From NCBI GenBank assembly GCA_947630925.1, contig CANRJM010000004.1:1-64000 (forward strand): 64,000 nt of DNA. Reading direction: 5' to 3'. The number at the start of each line of letters is the position of its first letter. Positions within the stretch are counted from its first letter, which is position 1. This DNA comes from an uncultured Lachnospiraceae bacterium (GTDB lineage: Bacteria; Bacillota; Clostridia; Lachnospirales; Lachnospiraceae). Below, one piece after another: positions 1 to 8,592 of the stretch. Position numbers and translations under genes: made by a program. The notes under the pieces are model-generated. The model did no database searches, had not been told where the DNA came from, and was given only the letters and a program-made list of their open reading frames with translations.

Positions 1-340
1 TATTCCGGATAAAACAGAACCAAGATACGACATTATTCAGGCTGTCACGCTTGGTTCGCCGGAAGCAGTCATTGCATTTTGCCGGGGCATACAGGCAGCT
101 TCGCCGGTAGACAGCCATGTTGCACCTGAGCCATATGCCATGCCGGGGTATCACAGTGACGTCATCATGGCAGCAGGCGCATTTATTCAGGGTTCTTCCA
201 TTGAGTTAAGCGCAGACGGACCGATCGAACCGCCCTATGCAGTTTATTTTCAGGGAGGCCTTACCTGGTATCACGCCCGTTATGGAATTACGATGTCTTT
301 GCAATATATGAAGGATGCGGGAGTGATTGTCCTTCCATAA
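1..340 (+). CDS. Methionine gamma-lyase family protein (YnbB/aluminium-resistance family), C-terminal part
   Basis: Only the last ~112 codons are in the window; the reading frame is open from base 2 and stops at 338-340. The visible tail carries SHVAPEPYAMPGYHSDVIMA, then AAGAFIQGSSIELSADGPI and a YFQGGLTWYHARYGI segment. These are hallmarks of the COG4100 family of PLP-dependent enzymes, annotated as cystathionine beta-lyase / methionine gamma-lyase related proteins (Bacillus YnbB). The PLP-binding lysine lies upstream of the window, so catalytic competence cannot be judged. The exact substrate is not established for most members. No strong terminator is visible after the stop, and radC begins 163 bases later on the same strand. 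Confidence 0.85.
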   Translation, partial: IPDKTEPRYDIIQAVTLGSPEAVIAFCRGIQAASPVDSHVAPEPYAMPGYHSDVIMAAGAFIQGSSIELSADGPIEPPYAVYFQGGLTWYHARYGITMSLQYMKDAGVIVLP

Positions 341-417
341 TTTCTTTTTTCGTCTTTTTTCGTCATGATTTCATAAAATTTACACGATATTTTCAAGATT
401 ATCGCCTATACAAATAT

Positions 418-447
418 TTGATTTTATGGTACGATAATGGATATATT
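418..447 (+). promoter_or_regulatory. Candidate promoter upstream of radC
   Basis: TTGATT at 418-423 and TATATT at 442-447 are separated by 18 bases. This is a modest sigma-A match in the 163 base gap before radC and is the best candidate I found. Downstream, CCCTC (483-487) can pair with GAGGG (496-500), which is part of the radC ribosome site. Confidence 0.35.
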
Positions 448-503
448 GTGGTAAATTATGGTTGCCGCAATTTTTTGGGGAGCCCTCTTAGAATGGAGGG
501 AAT

Positions 504-1202
504 ATGAATCATACAATTACTATGCGGGAACTGCCTGTATCAGAGCAACCCTATGAGAAATGCACAAAATATGGTCCGCAATCATTGTCAGATGGAGAAC
601 TTTTGTCTGTAATCATCCGGACCGGAAGCTGCGGAGAGTGTTCTCTGGACTTATCCAGGAGACTTTTGTTAAACCTTCCGGGTCAGACGTTATCCGGTCT
701 GTACCATATTTCTTTTGAACAGCTTTGTGACATCAAAGGAATAGGGAAGGTAAAAGCAATACAATTGCTCTGTCTGACAGAAATTGCAAAACGTTTGATG
801 CGAACGCAGACATTGACAGAGGAATTTATCTGTAACGAGCCGTCTGAGATTGCTGCCTGTTATATGCCATTGATGCGTTTCCTTGAAACGGAACAGGTTC
901 GTTTGCTGGTTTTAAATGGAAGGAATGTTCTGACAAAGGAAATGATACTTTCCAGTGGTTCTTTTAATTCAGCAATGGCATTGCCAAGGGAAATTTTTTA
1001 TTATGCCCTGAAGCATAAAGCAGTGTCCATTATCCTTCTTCATAATCATCCTTCCGGGAATGCGGCTCCAAGCAGAGAAGACATGCTATTGACCAAACGG
1101 ATTGCAGAAACAGGGAAGTTAATAGGGATTCCCCTGTTAGATCATATTATTATCGGCAATAACCGCTATGTCAGTTTCAAGGAAAGCGGTTACTTTTCAT
1201 AA
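504..1202 (+). CDS. radC: RadC family protein (JAB/MPN+ domain)
   Basis: This 232-residue protein matches the usual RadC length of 220-230. An N-terminal helix-hairpin-helix region (about residues 15-95, ending in DIKGIGKVKAIQL) precedes a C-terminal JAB domain. The JAMM metal site is intact: H180-x-H182 in HNHPSG, followed by D193 in PSRED. The family was once called a DNA repair protein, but its biochemical role is unsettled. GGAGGG at 495-500 sits 3 bases before the ATG, inside a short hairpin. As in many Firmicutes, radC is followed immediately by mreB: its stop is only 28 bases before the mreB start I chose, so the two are probably cotranscribed. Confidence 0.93.
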   Translation: MNHTITMRELPVSEQPYEKCTKYGPQSLSDGELLSVIIRTGSCGECSLDLSRRLLLNLPGQTLSGLYHISFEQLCDIKGIGKVKAIQLLCLTEIAKRLMRTQTLTEEFICNEPSEIAACYMPLMRFLETEQVRLLVLNGRNVLTKEMILSSGSFNSAMALPREIFYYALKHKAVSIILLHNHPSGNAAPSREDMLLTKRIAETGKLIGIPLLDHIIIGNNRYVSFKESGYFS

Positions 1203-1230
1203 TGTTTGGCTTGGAAAGGAAATGAGTTTT

Positions 1231-2238
1231 ATGGCAAAAAAAGTATTTGGCATTGATTTTGGAACCAGTGCCGTTAAAGTATATAAAAAAGGCGACGGCA
1301 TAGTGCTTCTGGAGAGAACGGCAGTGTCTACCGTAGGGAAAGATAAGCGGCCGATAGCCATTGGAGAAAAAGCATATGAAATGTATGAAAAAGCCCCTCC
1401 AAGCATTCATGTATCCCTTCCGTTAAGCCGCGGCGTAGTATCTGAATTGGACGATATGACAGCATTATGGAATTTTATGGGGCAGAAAATTTCCGGTAAG
1501 AAAAAGATGAATCACTGCCAGTTTTATATTGCAGTACCGGCGGATATTACAGAAGTGGAAAAAAATGCCTATAGCAGGATCATTACGAAATCAGACAGCA
1601 AGCCGCAGAAGGTCTGTTTAATCGATAAGCCGATTGCGGATGCATATGGCCTGAAACTGGATGTTGAAAGATCCCGTGGCATTCTGATTGTCAACTTGGG
1701 CGCCGATACAACAGAAATTTCGATCCTGTCATTGGGGGGAATTGTAGTATCCAGACTGCTTTCATATGGCGGAAACGATTTTGACCGGGCAATTCAGGGA
1801 TATATACGAAAAGAATATAATTTTATCATTGGTTTAAAAACAGCGGAAAACATAAAGAAACAACTGGTATCCACGGATCAGATACAACAGACGGTATCGG
1901 TTATGGGACGCGATGTATTGCGGGGTCTTCCGGGAGAAATTTTAATCTCATCCAATGAAATTTATGCTTTGACAAAAGATATCTTTTTCCGTATTGCTGC
2001 AGAAATCCGGTCCATGTTAGAGAGGACGCCGCCGGAGATTTCCATGGAGATACTACATAATGGTATCTATCTGACCGGAGGCACTTCTTTGATCAAAGGA
2101 CTGGATCAATTTCTGGCAAATGAAGTGAACGTTATGGTAAATACAGCAAAACATGCGAATAAAACCGTTGTCTCGGGGATTGGATATTTGGCGGAACACC
2201 CAAAGTTGGCGTTAAAATATGCCGTGCCGTTAGAATAA
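1231..2238 (+). CDS. mreB: Rod shape-determining protein MreB/Mrl
   Basis: A bacterial actin that polymerises under the membrane and steers the elongation machinery. The N-terminal phosphate-1 loop reads FGIDFGTSAVKVY, and a second nucleotide loop is seen in LIVNLGADTTEISIL; NGIYLTGGTSLIKGLDQFL is the adenosine-binding segment. At 335 residues it has the normal family length. The frame is open further upstream into radC, but ATG 1231 (MAKKVFGID) is preceded by GGAAAGGA at 1213-1220 with a normal gap and fits the family N-terminus; ATG 1222 would sit against the ribosome site. It is somewhat diverged from the canonical GIDLGTANT loop. It heads the mreB-mreC-mreD-mrdA set. Confidence 0.95.
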   Translation: MAKKVFGIDFGTSAVKVYKKGDGIVLLERTAVSTVGKDKRPIAIGEKAYEMYEKAPPSIHVSLPLSRGVVSELDDMTALWNFMGQKISGKKKMNHCQFYIAVPADITEVEKNAYSRIITKSDSKPQKVCLIDKPIADAYGLKLDVERSRGILIVNLGADTTEISILSLGGIVVSRLLSYGGNDFDRAIQGYIRKEYNFIIGLKTAENIKKQLVSTDQIQQTVSVMGRDVLRGLPGEILISSNEIYALTKDIFFRIAAEIRSMLERTPPEISMEILHNGIYLTGGTSLIKGLDQFLANEVNVMVNTAKHANKTVVSGIGYLAEHPKLALKYAVPLE

Positions 2239-2272
2239 TCGTAACTAAAGTATAACAGGAAATGGAGAACGT

Positions 2273-3139
2273 ATGCGTAAGAAGACAAAAATTATCATTA
2301 ATCCAAAATATATACTGGCAGCAATTCTTGTATTTTGTATTGTTTTAGGGATTATTTCTTTCCGTTTTGAGGATAAGATGACACCGGTGCGTTCTGCTGT
2401 GGGAAGTATTATTACGCCAATGCAAAAGGGGATCAATTCCATCGGGAGCAAGCTTGCCGTTAAATTAGATTACCTTACTACCATGAAAAAGACCGTGGAC
2501 AAGAACAAAAAACTGGAAGAGGAGATTGGCGAGTTATCCGCTGAAAATAAATTGCTGCAGCAGGATAAATATGAGTTGGAGAATTTTAGAAAGCTGTACG
2601 ATCTGGATGAGCAGTATGCGGGTTATCCTAAGGTTGCAGCCAGAGTTATCGGCAGCGATCAGGATAATTGGTTTAATACATTTATCATTGATAAAGGAAC
2701 GGATGACGGTCTGCAGAAAAATATGAATGTTATTGCAGGGGACGGACTTGTCGGTATTATTACAGAGGTCAATAAATCTTATGCCAAAGTCCGGTCCATT
2801 ATTGATGATGACAGCAATGTTTCCGGTACGGTTTTGAAATATTCCGAAAACTGCATTGTCTCCGGAAATTTAAAACTAATGAATGACGGCGTGATTGCAG
2901 TGACCGGAATTGATGCAAATGTAAAAATTGATGACGGAGCGGAAATTGTAACCTCACAGATTAGTGACAAATATCTGCCGGGGATTTTAATCGGTTATGT
3001 CAGAGATTTGAAAAAAGATTCTTCCAACGTCACACAGACGGGTTATTTGACGCCGGTCGTTGATTTTTCCGGTTTGGAGATGGTTTTGGTTATTACCGAA
3101 GTAAAAGATTCAGAAGAACTAGAGGAGATGTTAAAATGA
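2273..3139 (+). CDS. mreC: Rod shape-determining protein MreC
   Basis: A single-pass membrane scaffold that joins MreB to penicillin-binding proteins. It has a short basic N-terminus, one transmembrane helix (about residues 13-30), a coiled coil (about 62-105, KNKKLEEEIGELSAENKLLQ) and then the extracellular beta-domains with the typical GLVGIITEVNKSYAKVRSIID segment. Length of 288 is normal. AGGA and GGAG just before ATG 2273 serve as ribosome site. The end overlaps mreD by 4 bases (ATGA), indicating translational coupling. Confidence 0.95.
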   Translation: MRKKTKIIINPKYILAAILVFCIVLGIISFRFEDKMTPVRSAVGSIITPMQKGINSIGSKLAVKLDYLTTMKKTVDKNKKLEEEIGELSAENKLLQQDKYELENFRKLYDLDEQYAGYPKVAARVIGSDQDNWFNTFIIDKGTDDGLQKNMNVIAGDGLVGIITEVNKSYAKVRSIIDDDSNVSGTVLKYSENCIVSGNLKLMNDGVIAVTGIDANVKIDDGAEIVTSQISDKYLPGILIGYVRDLKKDSSNVTQTGYLTPVVDFSGLEMVLVITEVKDSEELEEMLK

Positions 3140-3663
3140 AACGTTATGCCGTGATGTTTTTCATCATCATAATAGGCTTTTTATTGCAGACATCCGTATT
3201 TCCTCACATACAGATCATCCATATCATGCCCAATATCTTAATTATTCTTACGGCAGTTTCCGGCTTTATGTTCGGAAGGAAGGTTGGATTGTTTTCAGGA
3301 TTTATCTGTGGCGCCCTGATGGATCTTCTGTATGGAAATGTTGTGGGAATTGGCATTGCTATTTTTGTGATTATTGGCTATGGAAACGGCAGGGCAAATA
3401 AGCTTTATTTTAAGGATGATTTGTCCATTCCCCTGCTTGCGATTGCTATTAGTGATTTTTGCTATGGCATTATATATTATATCTGCTATTTTTTATTGCG
3501 CGGAAGAATGGATATCCTGGCTTATCTGTTGGATATCATTATTCCGGAAATGATATATACGACGTTGTTGGGAATTCTGGTATATAAATTTCTGCACTGG
3601 CTGGATGAGAAATTATATCCGGAAGAAGAAGTCCCTCTGGCAAAGAGCGATAAAATCCAATAA
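3136..3663 (+). CDS. mreD: Rod shape-determining protein MreD
   Basis: A 175-residue, strongly hydrophobic protein with about five membrane segments and the MreD-like motif MFGRKVGLFSGFICGALMD near residues 50-70. It starts within the mreC stop codon (4 base overlap) and lies directly before the penicillin-binding protein gene. It completes the MreBCD elongation core. The C-terminal ~15 residues are charged and probably cytoplasmic. Confidence 0.93.
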   Translation: MKRYAVMFFIIIIGFLLQTSVFPHIQIIHIMPNILIILTAVSGFMFGRKVGLFSGFICGALMDLLYGNVVGIGIAIFVIIGYGNGRANKLYFKDDLSIPLLAIAISDFCYGIIYYICYFLLRGRMDILAYLLDIIIPEMIYTTLLGILVYKFLHWLDEKLYPEEEVPLAKSDKIQ

Positions 3664-3691
3664 TGGAGTTTAGGAAAGTGAGGCAGTAAAC

Positions 3692-6544
3692 ATGTTAGAT
3701 ACGATAAAAGAATATATTCAACATTTTTTTGAATCGCGTCTTTTGCCGGTTGCGGTTGTATTTGTTTTGCTGTTTTGCATTTTGATCAATCGTCTGTTCC
3801 AACTGCAGATTACCGAGACAGACGTTTATACCAGCCAGACTGCGAGAATGACGGAGGAAAACAGGGAGATCAAAGCTTCCCGCGGGAATATTTACGACTG
3901 CAATGGGAAATTGCTTGCTTACAATAAATTGTCATATAATGTTACTTATGAAGAAAACGATAAAAACGCTGATTTGACTTCGCAGGAAAAAAATACGCTG
4001 ATTTATCAGTTGATCCAGATTTTAGAAAAGGAAGGCAATGAGCTCTCTGTAGAATTTTATATTAAGTTTAACAAAAGGGATATCCCGCAATTTACGGTAA
4101 GCGGAAACGCCCTGCTCCGCTTTAAGGCTGAGGTTTTTTCTACCAAGGTTGCAGAACTGGATCAGGAGCAGAGGGATATGTCGGCGCAGGAAATTTATGA
4201 TTTTCTGCGGTATAATATGGAAAAAAACAGTCCTAAATTTGATATCGGAGAGGAATATGATGATGAAACGGCTCTCCAGATCATGGCAGTCCGTTACGCC
4301 ATGTATATCAATCGTTTCCATAAATATCAGGCGATTACGCTGGCAAAAGATGTAGATGATAAGACCGTCGCCGCGATTAAAGAGAACAGTGGAGACATGC
4401 CGGGGATCAATATTGATGAAGATACGACACGCGTATATAAAAAAAGCAAATATTTTGCACATCTCTTAGGGTATACCGGCGCTGTGTCAGCAGAGCGGCT
4501 TGCACAGCTGCAGGAGGAAGATCCTGCGACGTCTTATACGACTTCCGATCAGATTGGTATTTCCGGCCTGGAAAGTACATATGAAGAATACCTGCGCGGA
4601 GCAAAGGGCAGTGAAAAATTGAAAATCAATGAAACGACCAGCCGGGTAGAAAACGTTACAAAGGTGAAAGATCCTGTCGCAGGAAACAATCTCTATCTTT
4701 CTATTGACGCTGATCTGCAGGAGGAATGCTATCGACTTTTAGAAGAACATATTGCGGGCGTTCTGATTGCTAATATTAACAATAGTGCAAGCGCTGGTTC
4801 CAGAGGGCAGTCAGCATCGAAAATCAAAGTACCGATTTATGATGTATACAGCGCATTATTTAAAAACAATATTATCAATTCCGACCGGTTCACAGATAAG
4901 AATGCTTCTGCCCTGGAAGAGAGCACCTATCAGAAATATAAGCAGAAATCAAAAGAGATTATAAGAAAGATGCGACAGGTACTGGCGGTAGATAGCAAGC
5001 AGACAGACAGACAGTTATCAGATTCCATGGAAGATTTTATTGACTATTTTTATAGTGCATTAAAAACAGATGGCATAATCCTGACAAAAGAGGTAGATGA
5101 ATCGGATGATACGTTTAAAAAATTTGTCTCTTCTAAAATCAGTCTCAGCGAATTTTTACAATATGCAATTGGTAAAAACTGGGTGGATTTAAGCCGCTTA
5201 GATATTGGGGAAAAATATTTCAGCACAGAAGAAATCTATGAAAAACTCATTGATTACGGCATGGAGCTTCTGGAAAATGACACAACGTACCCAAAGCTGG
5301 TATACAGCTTTTTGATTCATCAGGGAGAATTATCAGGCAGAGATTGCTGTCTGCTGCTTTTTGATCAGGGAGACATTAAATACAACGCAGAGGAATATGA
5401 CAAAGTCAAGGCAGGGATTACCTCCCCCTATTCTTTCATAATCCGGAAGATCAGGAAACTGGAAATCACACCCGGGGATTTAGGTTTGGAGCCCTGTTCC
5501 GGAGCATTGATCGTATCGGATATAAAAGGCAATATCAAAGCGATGGTCAGTTATCCGAGTTATGATAACAATAAGATGGCAAATCAGGTAGATTCCGACT
5601 ATTTCTATAATTATCTGACACAGGCTTCTTCTTCTCCTTTGTTGAACAGGCCGACGCAGCAGCTCTTAGCTCCCGGTTCTACCTTTAAGATTATCTCCTC
5701 CGTAGCGGGGCTGGAAGAAAAGGCGTTACGCACAAATACAATGATTTATGACAGGGTAAAATTTACAAAGATTAATCCTTCTCCAAGCTGTTGGAAAAAA
5801 ACAGGACACGGCAACCTTCATGTATCTACGGCAATTGAGGCTTCCTGCAACTATTTTTTCTATAATGTTGGTTTTCGTCTTGGATATGGCAAATCAAATG
5901 GTTCAGTCAGTGATACAAAAGGGCTTGCAAGACTCAAAAAATATGCGGATATGTTTGGGCTGACGGATAAGTCTGGCATAGAAATAACGGAATCCGAACC
6001 GCATTTTTCGAAAACAGATATCGTGCGTTCTGCCATTGGACAGGCTACGCATGCCTATGCGCCAATCCAGATCTCCCGTTATGTCACAACTGTGGCAAAT
6101 AACGGGACCTGTTATAATCTGACGCTTGTGGATAAGATTACGGATGTAAGCGATAAAACGGTTTTAAAAAATAGTGCGGAGGTTCGCAATAAAGTGCATC
6201 TTGCAAAAAGCACATGGAACGCAGTGCATCAGGGAATGTATCTGGTGGCAAACGGCGGGAACAGCTCCATCAGTTCTTTATTTACCAATTTGAAAGTTGA
6301 TGTGGCAGGTAAGACCGGTACGGCGCAGCTAAATGACTATCATGCAAACCATGCATGGTTTATGTCTTATGCACCATATAAAGATCCGGAAATTTCCATA
6401 ACATGCCTGATCCCAAATGGATATGCTTCTTCCAATGCCGCCCAGACGGCAAGGGACGTATATAAATATTATTTCAGCAAACATAAGAAAAAGGTGTCCG
6501 GTACGATTAAAATGCCAGAAAGCTCTGTCAATAATATGGATTAG
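3692..6544 (+). CDS. mrdA: Class B penicillin-binding protein 2 (peptidoglycan transpeptidase), unusually long
   Basis: The D,D-transpeptidase of the elongation complex, partner of RodA. Residues 1-20 are cytoplasmic, ~20-38 form a membrane anchor, and a PBP dimer domain follows (ASRGNIYDCNGKLLAYN at ~58-75). The transpeptidase motifs are complete: S663-TFK in APGSTFKI, SCN at 718-720 and KTGTA at 874-878. At 950 residues it is much longer than the ~630-720 typical of PBP2. The extra length lies in the N-terminal module (~85-190) and in a ~250-residue helical, charged insert between the dimer domain and the catalytic domain (~365-610). Position between mreD and minC supports an elongation role. 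Confidence 0.93.
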   Translation: MLDTIKEYIQHFFESRLLPVAVVFVLLFCILINRLFQLQITETDVYTSQTARMTEENREIKASRGNIYDCNGKLLAYNKLSYNVTYEENDKNADLTSQEKNTLIYQLIQILEKEGNELSVEFYIKFNKRDIPQFTVSGNALLRFKAEVFSTKVAELDQEQRDMSAQEIYDFLRYNMEKNSPKFDIGEEYDDETALQIMAVRYAMYINRFHKYQAITLAKDVDDKTVAAIKENSGDMPGINIDEDTTRVYKKSKYFAHLLGYTGAVSAERLAQLQEEDPATSYTTSDQIGISGLESTYEEYLRGAKGSEKLKINETTSRVENVTKVKDPVAGNNLYLSIDADLQEECYRLLEEHIAGVLIANINNSASAGSRGQSASKIKVPIYDVYSALFKNNIINSDRFTDKNASALEESTYQKYKQKSKEIIRKMRQVLAVDSKQTDRQLSDSMEDFIDYFYSALKTDGIILTKEVDESDDTFKKFVSSKISLSEFLQYAIGKNWVDLSRLDIGEKYFSTEEIYEKLIDYGMELLENDTTYPKLVYSFLIHQGELSGRDCCLLLFDQGDIKYNAEEYDKVKAGITSPYSFIIRKIRKLEITPGDLGLEPCSGALIVSDIKGNIKAMVSYPSYDNNKMANQVDSDYFYNYLTQASSSPLLNRPTQQLLAPGSTFKIISSVAGLEEKALRTNTMIYDRVKFTKINPSPSCWKKTGHGNLHVSTAIEASCNYFFYNVGFRLGYGKSNGSVSDTKGLARLKKYADMFGLTDKSGIEITESEPHFSKTDIVRSAIGQATHAYAPIQISRYVTTVANNGTCYNLTLVDKITDVSDKTVLKNSAEVRNKVHLAKSTWNAVHQGMYLVANGGNSSISSLFTNLKVDVAGKTGTAQLNDYHANHAWFMSYAPYKDPEISITCLIPNGYASSNAAQTARDVYKYYFSKHKKKVSGTIKMPESSVNNMD

Positions 6545-6654
6545 TTGGAGGAAAGAGTAAGATATGGTATAATATGGAAGTCGGCAATTGGATATGGTCG
6601 CATGCGAGGCGCAATAAAAGAAATCAATTTGAAAGATACAGATTGGAGGCTAGT

Positions 6655-7320
6655 ATGAACGATGTAGTGGTCATAAAAGGAACAAAATCAGGAATTATTT
6701 TGGTGTTGAAGCCGGATGAAGAATATGATGTTCTCAAAAAAGAAGTTGCTGCTAAGTTTAAGGCATCCGCAGCGTTTTTAGGAGAAGCGCAAAAGGCGCT
6801 TACCTTTCAGGGAAAGGAACTCACCGATAAGCAGAAACTCGAATTGATTGATATCATTCAGGAAAACTGTCGTCTGTCTATTGTCTGCATTATGGAAGAG
6901 GATGAAAAATTGGAGCAGTCTTTCCGGAAGTCCATTGAAAAAAAACTGCAGCAGCAGGATTGCAATACAGGACAGTTTTTTAAAGGAAATCTCCGTTCCG
7001 GTCAGGTCTTGGATGTAGAAACCAGTATTATCATTATAGGTGATGTAAAGGCAGGCGCAAAAGTAATTTCAAAAGGCAATGTCATTATTTTAGGTTCCTT
7101 AAAGGGAAATGTTTATGCGGGCTCTGCCGGGAACAAAAATGCATTTGTAGTCGCGTTGGATATGGATCCAATGCAGATACGGATTGCCGATACGATTGCG
7201 CGGGCGCCGGACAGACCGAAGGGGAAACGGCCAAAGGAAACCAAAATTGCATTTTGGGAGGACGGCAACATTTATATTGAACCTCTGGATAAAGATGTAA
7301 TGAATGATATACGGTTATAG
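6655..7320 (+). CDS. minC: Septum site-determining protein MinC
   Basis: Inhibitor of FtsZ assembly at the poles, recruited by MinD. The N-terminal domain (~1-100; VVIKGTKSGIILVL) is followed by the C-terminal beta-helix domain (~120-205), with RSGQVLDVETSIIIIGDVKAGA and NVIILGSLKGNVYAG. The frame is open from 6574, but ATG 6655 has TTGGAGG ending 5 bases upstream and matches the family start, giving 221 residues. It is followed by minD and minE. Confidence 0.94.
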   Translation: MNDVVVIKGTKSGIILVLKPDEEYDVLKKEVAAKFKASAAFLGEAQKALTFQGKELTDKQKLELIDIIQENCRLSIVCIMEEDEKLEQSFRKSIEKKLQQQDCNTGQFFKGNLRSGQVLDVETSIIIIGDVKAGAKVISKGNVIILGSLKGNVYAGSAGNKNAFVVALDMDPMQIRIADTIARAPDRPKGKRPKETKIAFWEDGNIYIEPLDKDVMNDIRL

Positions 7321-7448
7321 ATTTTTTTGGCACTTTCTGGTAAAATAGTATGTAGCGTAAATTTAGCTCAATATTAGTTCTTTCATCTGATTTGCTGAGT
7401 TCTGATAAGAGAGCTTTTAATAATAATTCATTTAGGAGGAATAAAAAT

Positions 7449-8237
7449 ATGGGAGAAGTTATTGTTATCACATCCGGAAAGGGAGGCGTTGGTAAGACAA
7501 CCACTACTGCAAATGTAGGTACAGGCCTTGCAATGCTTGGTAAAAAAGTTGTATTAATTGATACAGATATCGGACTTCGTAATCTGGATGTTGTAATGGG
7601 ACTTGAAAACCGCATTGTATATAACCTGGTAGATGTTGTCGAGAATAATTGCCGAATCAAACAGGCATTGATTAAAGATAAACGTTATCCGAATCTTTAT
7701 TTGCTGCCATCGGCACAGACAAAGGACAAGACTGCCGTCACTCCGGAACAGATGAAGAAACTAGCAGATGAATTAAGAGAGGAATTCGATTACATATTGA
7801 TGGATTGTCCTGCAGGAATCGAACAGGGATTTAAAAATGCGATTGCCGGCGCAGACCGCGCTCTGGTTGTTACAACGCCTGAAGTATCCGCTGTTCGCGA
7901 TGCAGACCGTATCATTGGGCTTTTGGAGGCAAATGAAATCGGTCAGACACATTTGATTGTAAATAGGCTCCGTACCGATATGGTCAGGGAAGGAAATATG
8001 ATGTCCAGTGATGACGTTGTGGAAATTCTGGCAATTGATTTAATCGGAGTCGTTCCTGATGATGAGCAGATTGTTATTGCAACGAATAACGGCGAGCCTT
8101 TAGTAGGTTCTGAATCGAAAGCGGGCAAGGCATACATGAATATCTGCAACCGTATTTTGGGAGAGGATGTGCCGTATTTGGATTTAGAAGAGACACAGGG
8201 ATTTTTCAAGCGTTTTGCTTCCATCTTTAAAAAATAA
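7449..8237 (+). CDS. minD: Septum site-determining protein MinD (ParA/MRP ATPase)
   Basis: Membrane-bound ATPase that positions MinC. The deviant Walker A motif (SGKGGVGKTTTTANVG) is at residues ~9-24, and LIDTDIGLRNLDVVMGL and YILMDCPAGIEQGF are present. The C-terminus ends in an amphipathic helix (GFFKRFASIFKK) that serves as membrane-targeting sequence. ATG 7449 follows TTAGGAGGA at 7432-7440; the upstream in-frame extension to 7392 lacks a ribosome site. 262 residues, normal. Confidence 0.97.
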   Translation: MGEVIVITSGKGGVGKTTTTANVGTGLAMLGKKVVLIDTDIGLRNLDVVMGLENRIVYNLVDVVENNCRIKQALIKDKRYPNLYLLPSAQTKDKTAVTPEQMKKLADELREEFDYILMDCPAGIEQGFKNAIAGADRALVVTTPEVSAVRDADRIIGLLEANEIGQTHLIVNRLRTDMVREGNMMSSDDVVEILAIDLIGVVPDDEQIVIATNNGEPLVGSESKAGKAYMNICNRILGEDVPYLDLEETQGFFKRFASIFKK

Positions 8238-8284
8238 TGTTGAATTTTTGTAACATATGATTCTATACAGAAATGGAGATAGTT

Positions 8285-8572
8285 ATGGGTTTTATATCAA
8301 ATTTTTTTAAAGGTTCTGAAAATAGCAGCGATGTTGCAAAAAACCGTTTAAAGGTTGCTATTACTTCAGATCGTGCGGTATGTTCTCCGGAACTAATGGA
8401 ACAGATGAAAAATGATATTATCGAAGTCATTTCCAAATATCTTGATATTGATACAGAGGGATTAGATATTAAAGTGACAAAGACAGAATTGGAGGATTCC
8501 TCCGGCACTATCAATGCTCTGCTTGCGAATATTCCGATTAAGGAAGGATCCAGAAATTTCAGAAAAAGATAA
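8285..8572 (+). CDS. minE: Cell division topological specificity factor MinE
   Basis: 95 residues. The protein starts with a hydrophobic amphipathic segment (MGFISNFFKG), then AKNRLKVAITSDR, the region that binds MinD and stimulates its ATPase, and a C-terminal dimerisation domain. GGAG at 8275-8278 lies 6 bases before ATG 8285; the earlier in-frame ATG at 8273 overlaps that ribosome site and is unlikely. The presence of MinE means a Min oscillator, not a DivIVA/MinJ-only system, although a DivIVA-domain protein is encoded at 15818. Confidence 0.93.
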   Translation: MGFISNFFKGSENSSDVAKNRLKVAITSDRAVCSPELMEQMKNDIIEVISKYLDIDTEGLDIKVTKTELEDSSGTINALLANIPIKEGSRNFRKR

Positions 8573-8592
8573 GCAGTTAGACAGGAGGGCGG

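Noticed and set aside
7085-7660. 191-codon - strand frame
   Set aside because: Antisense across minC and minD, both certain genes.
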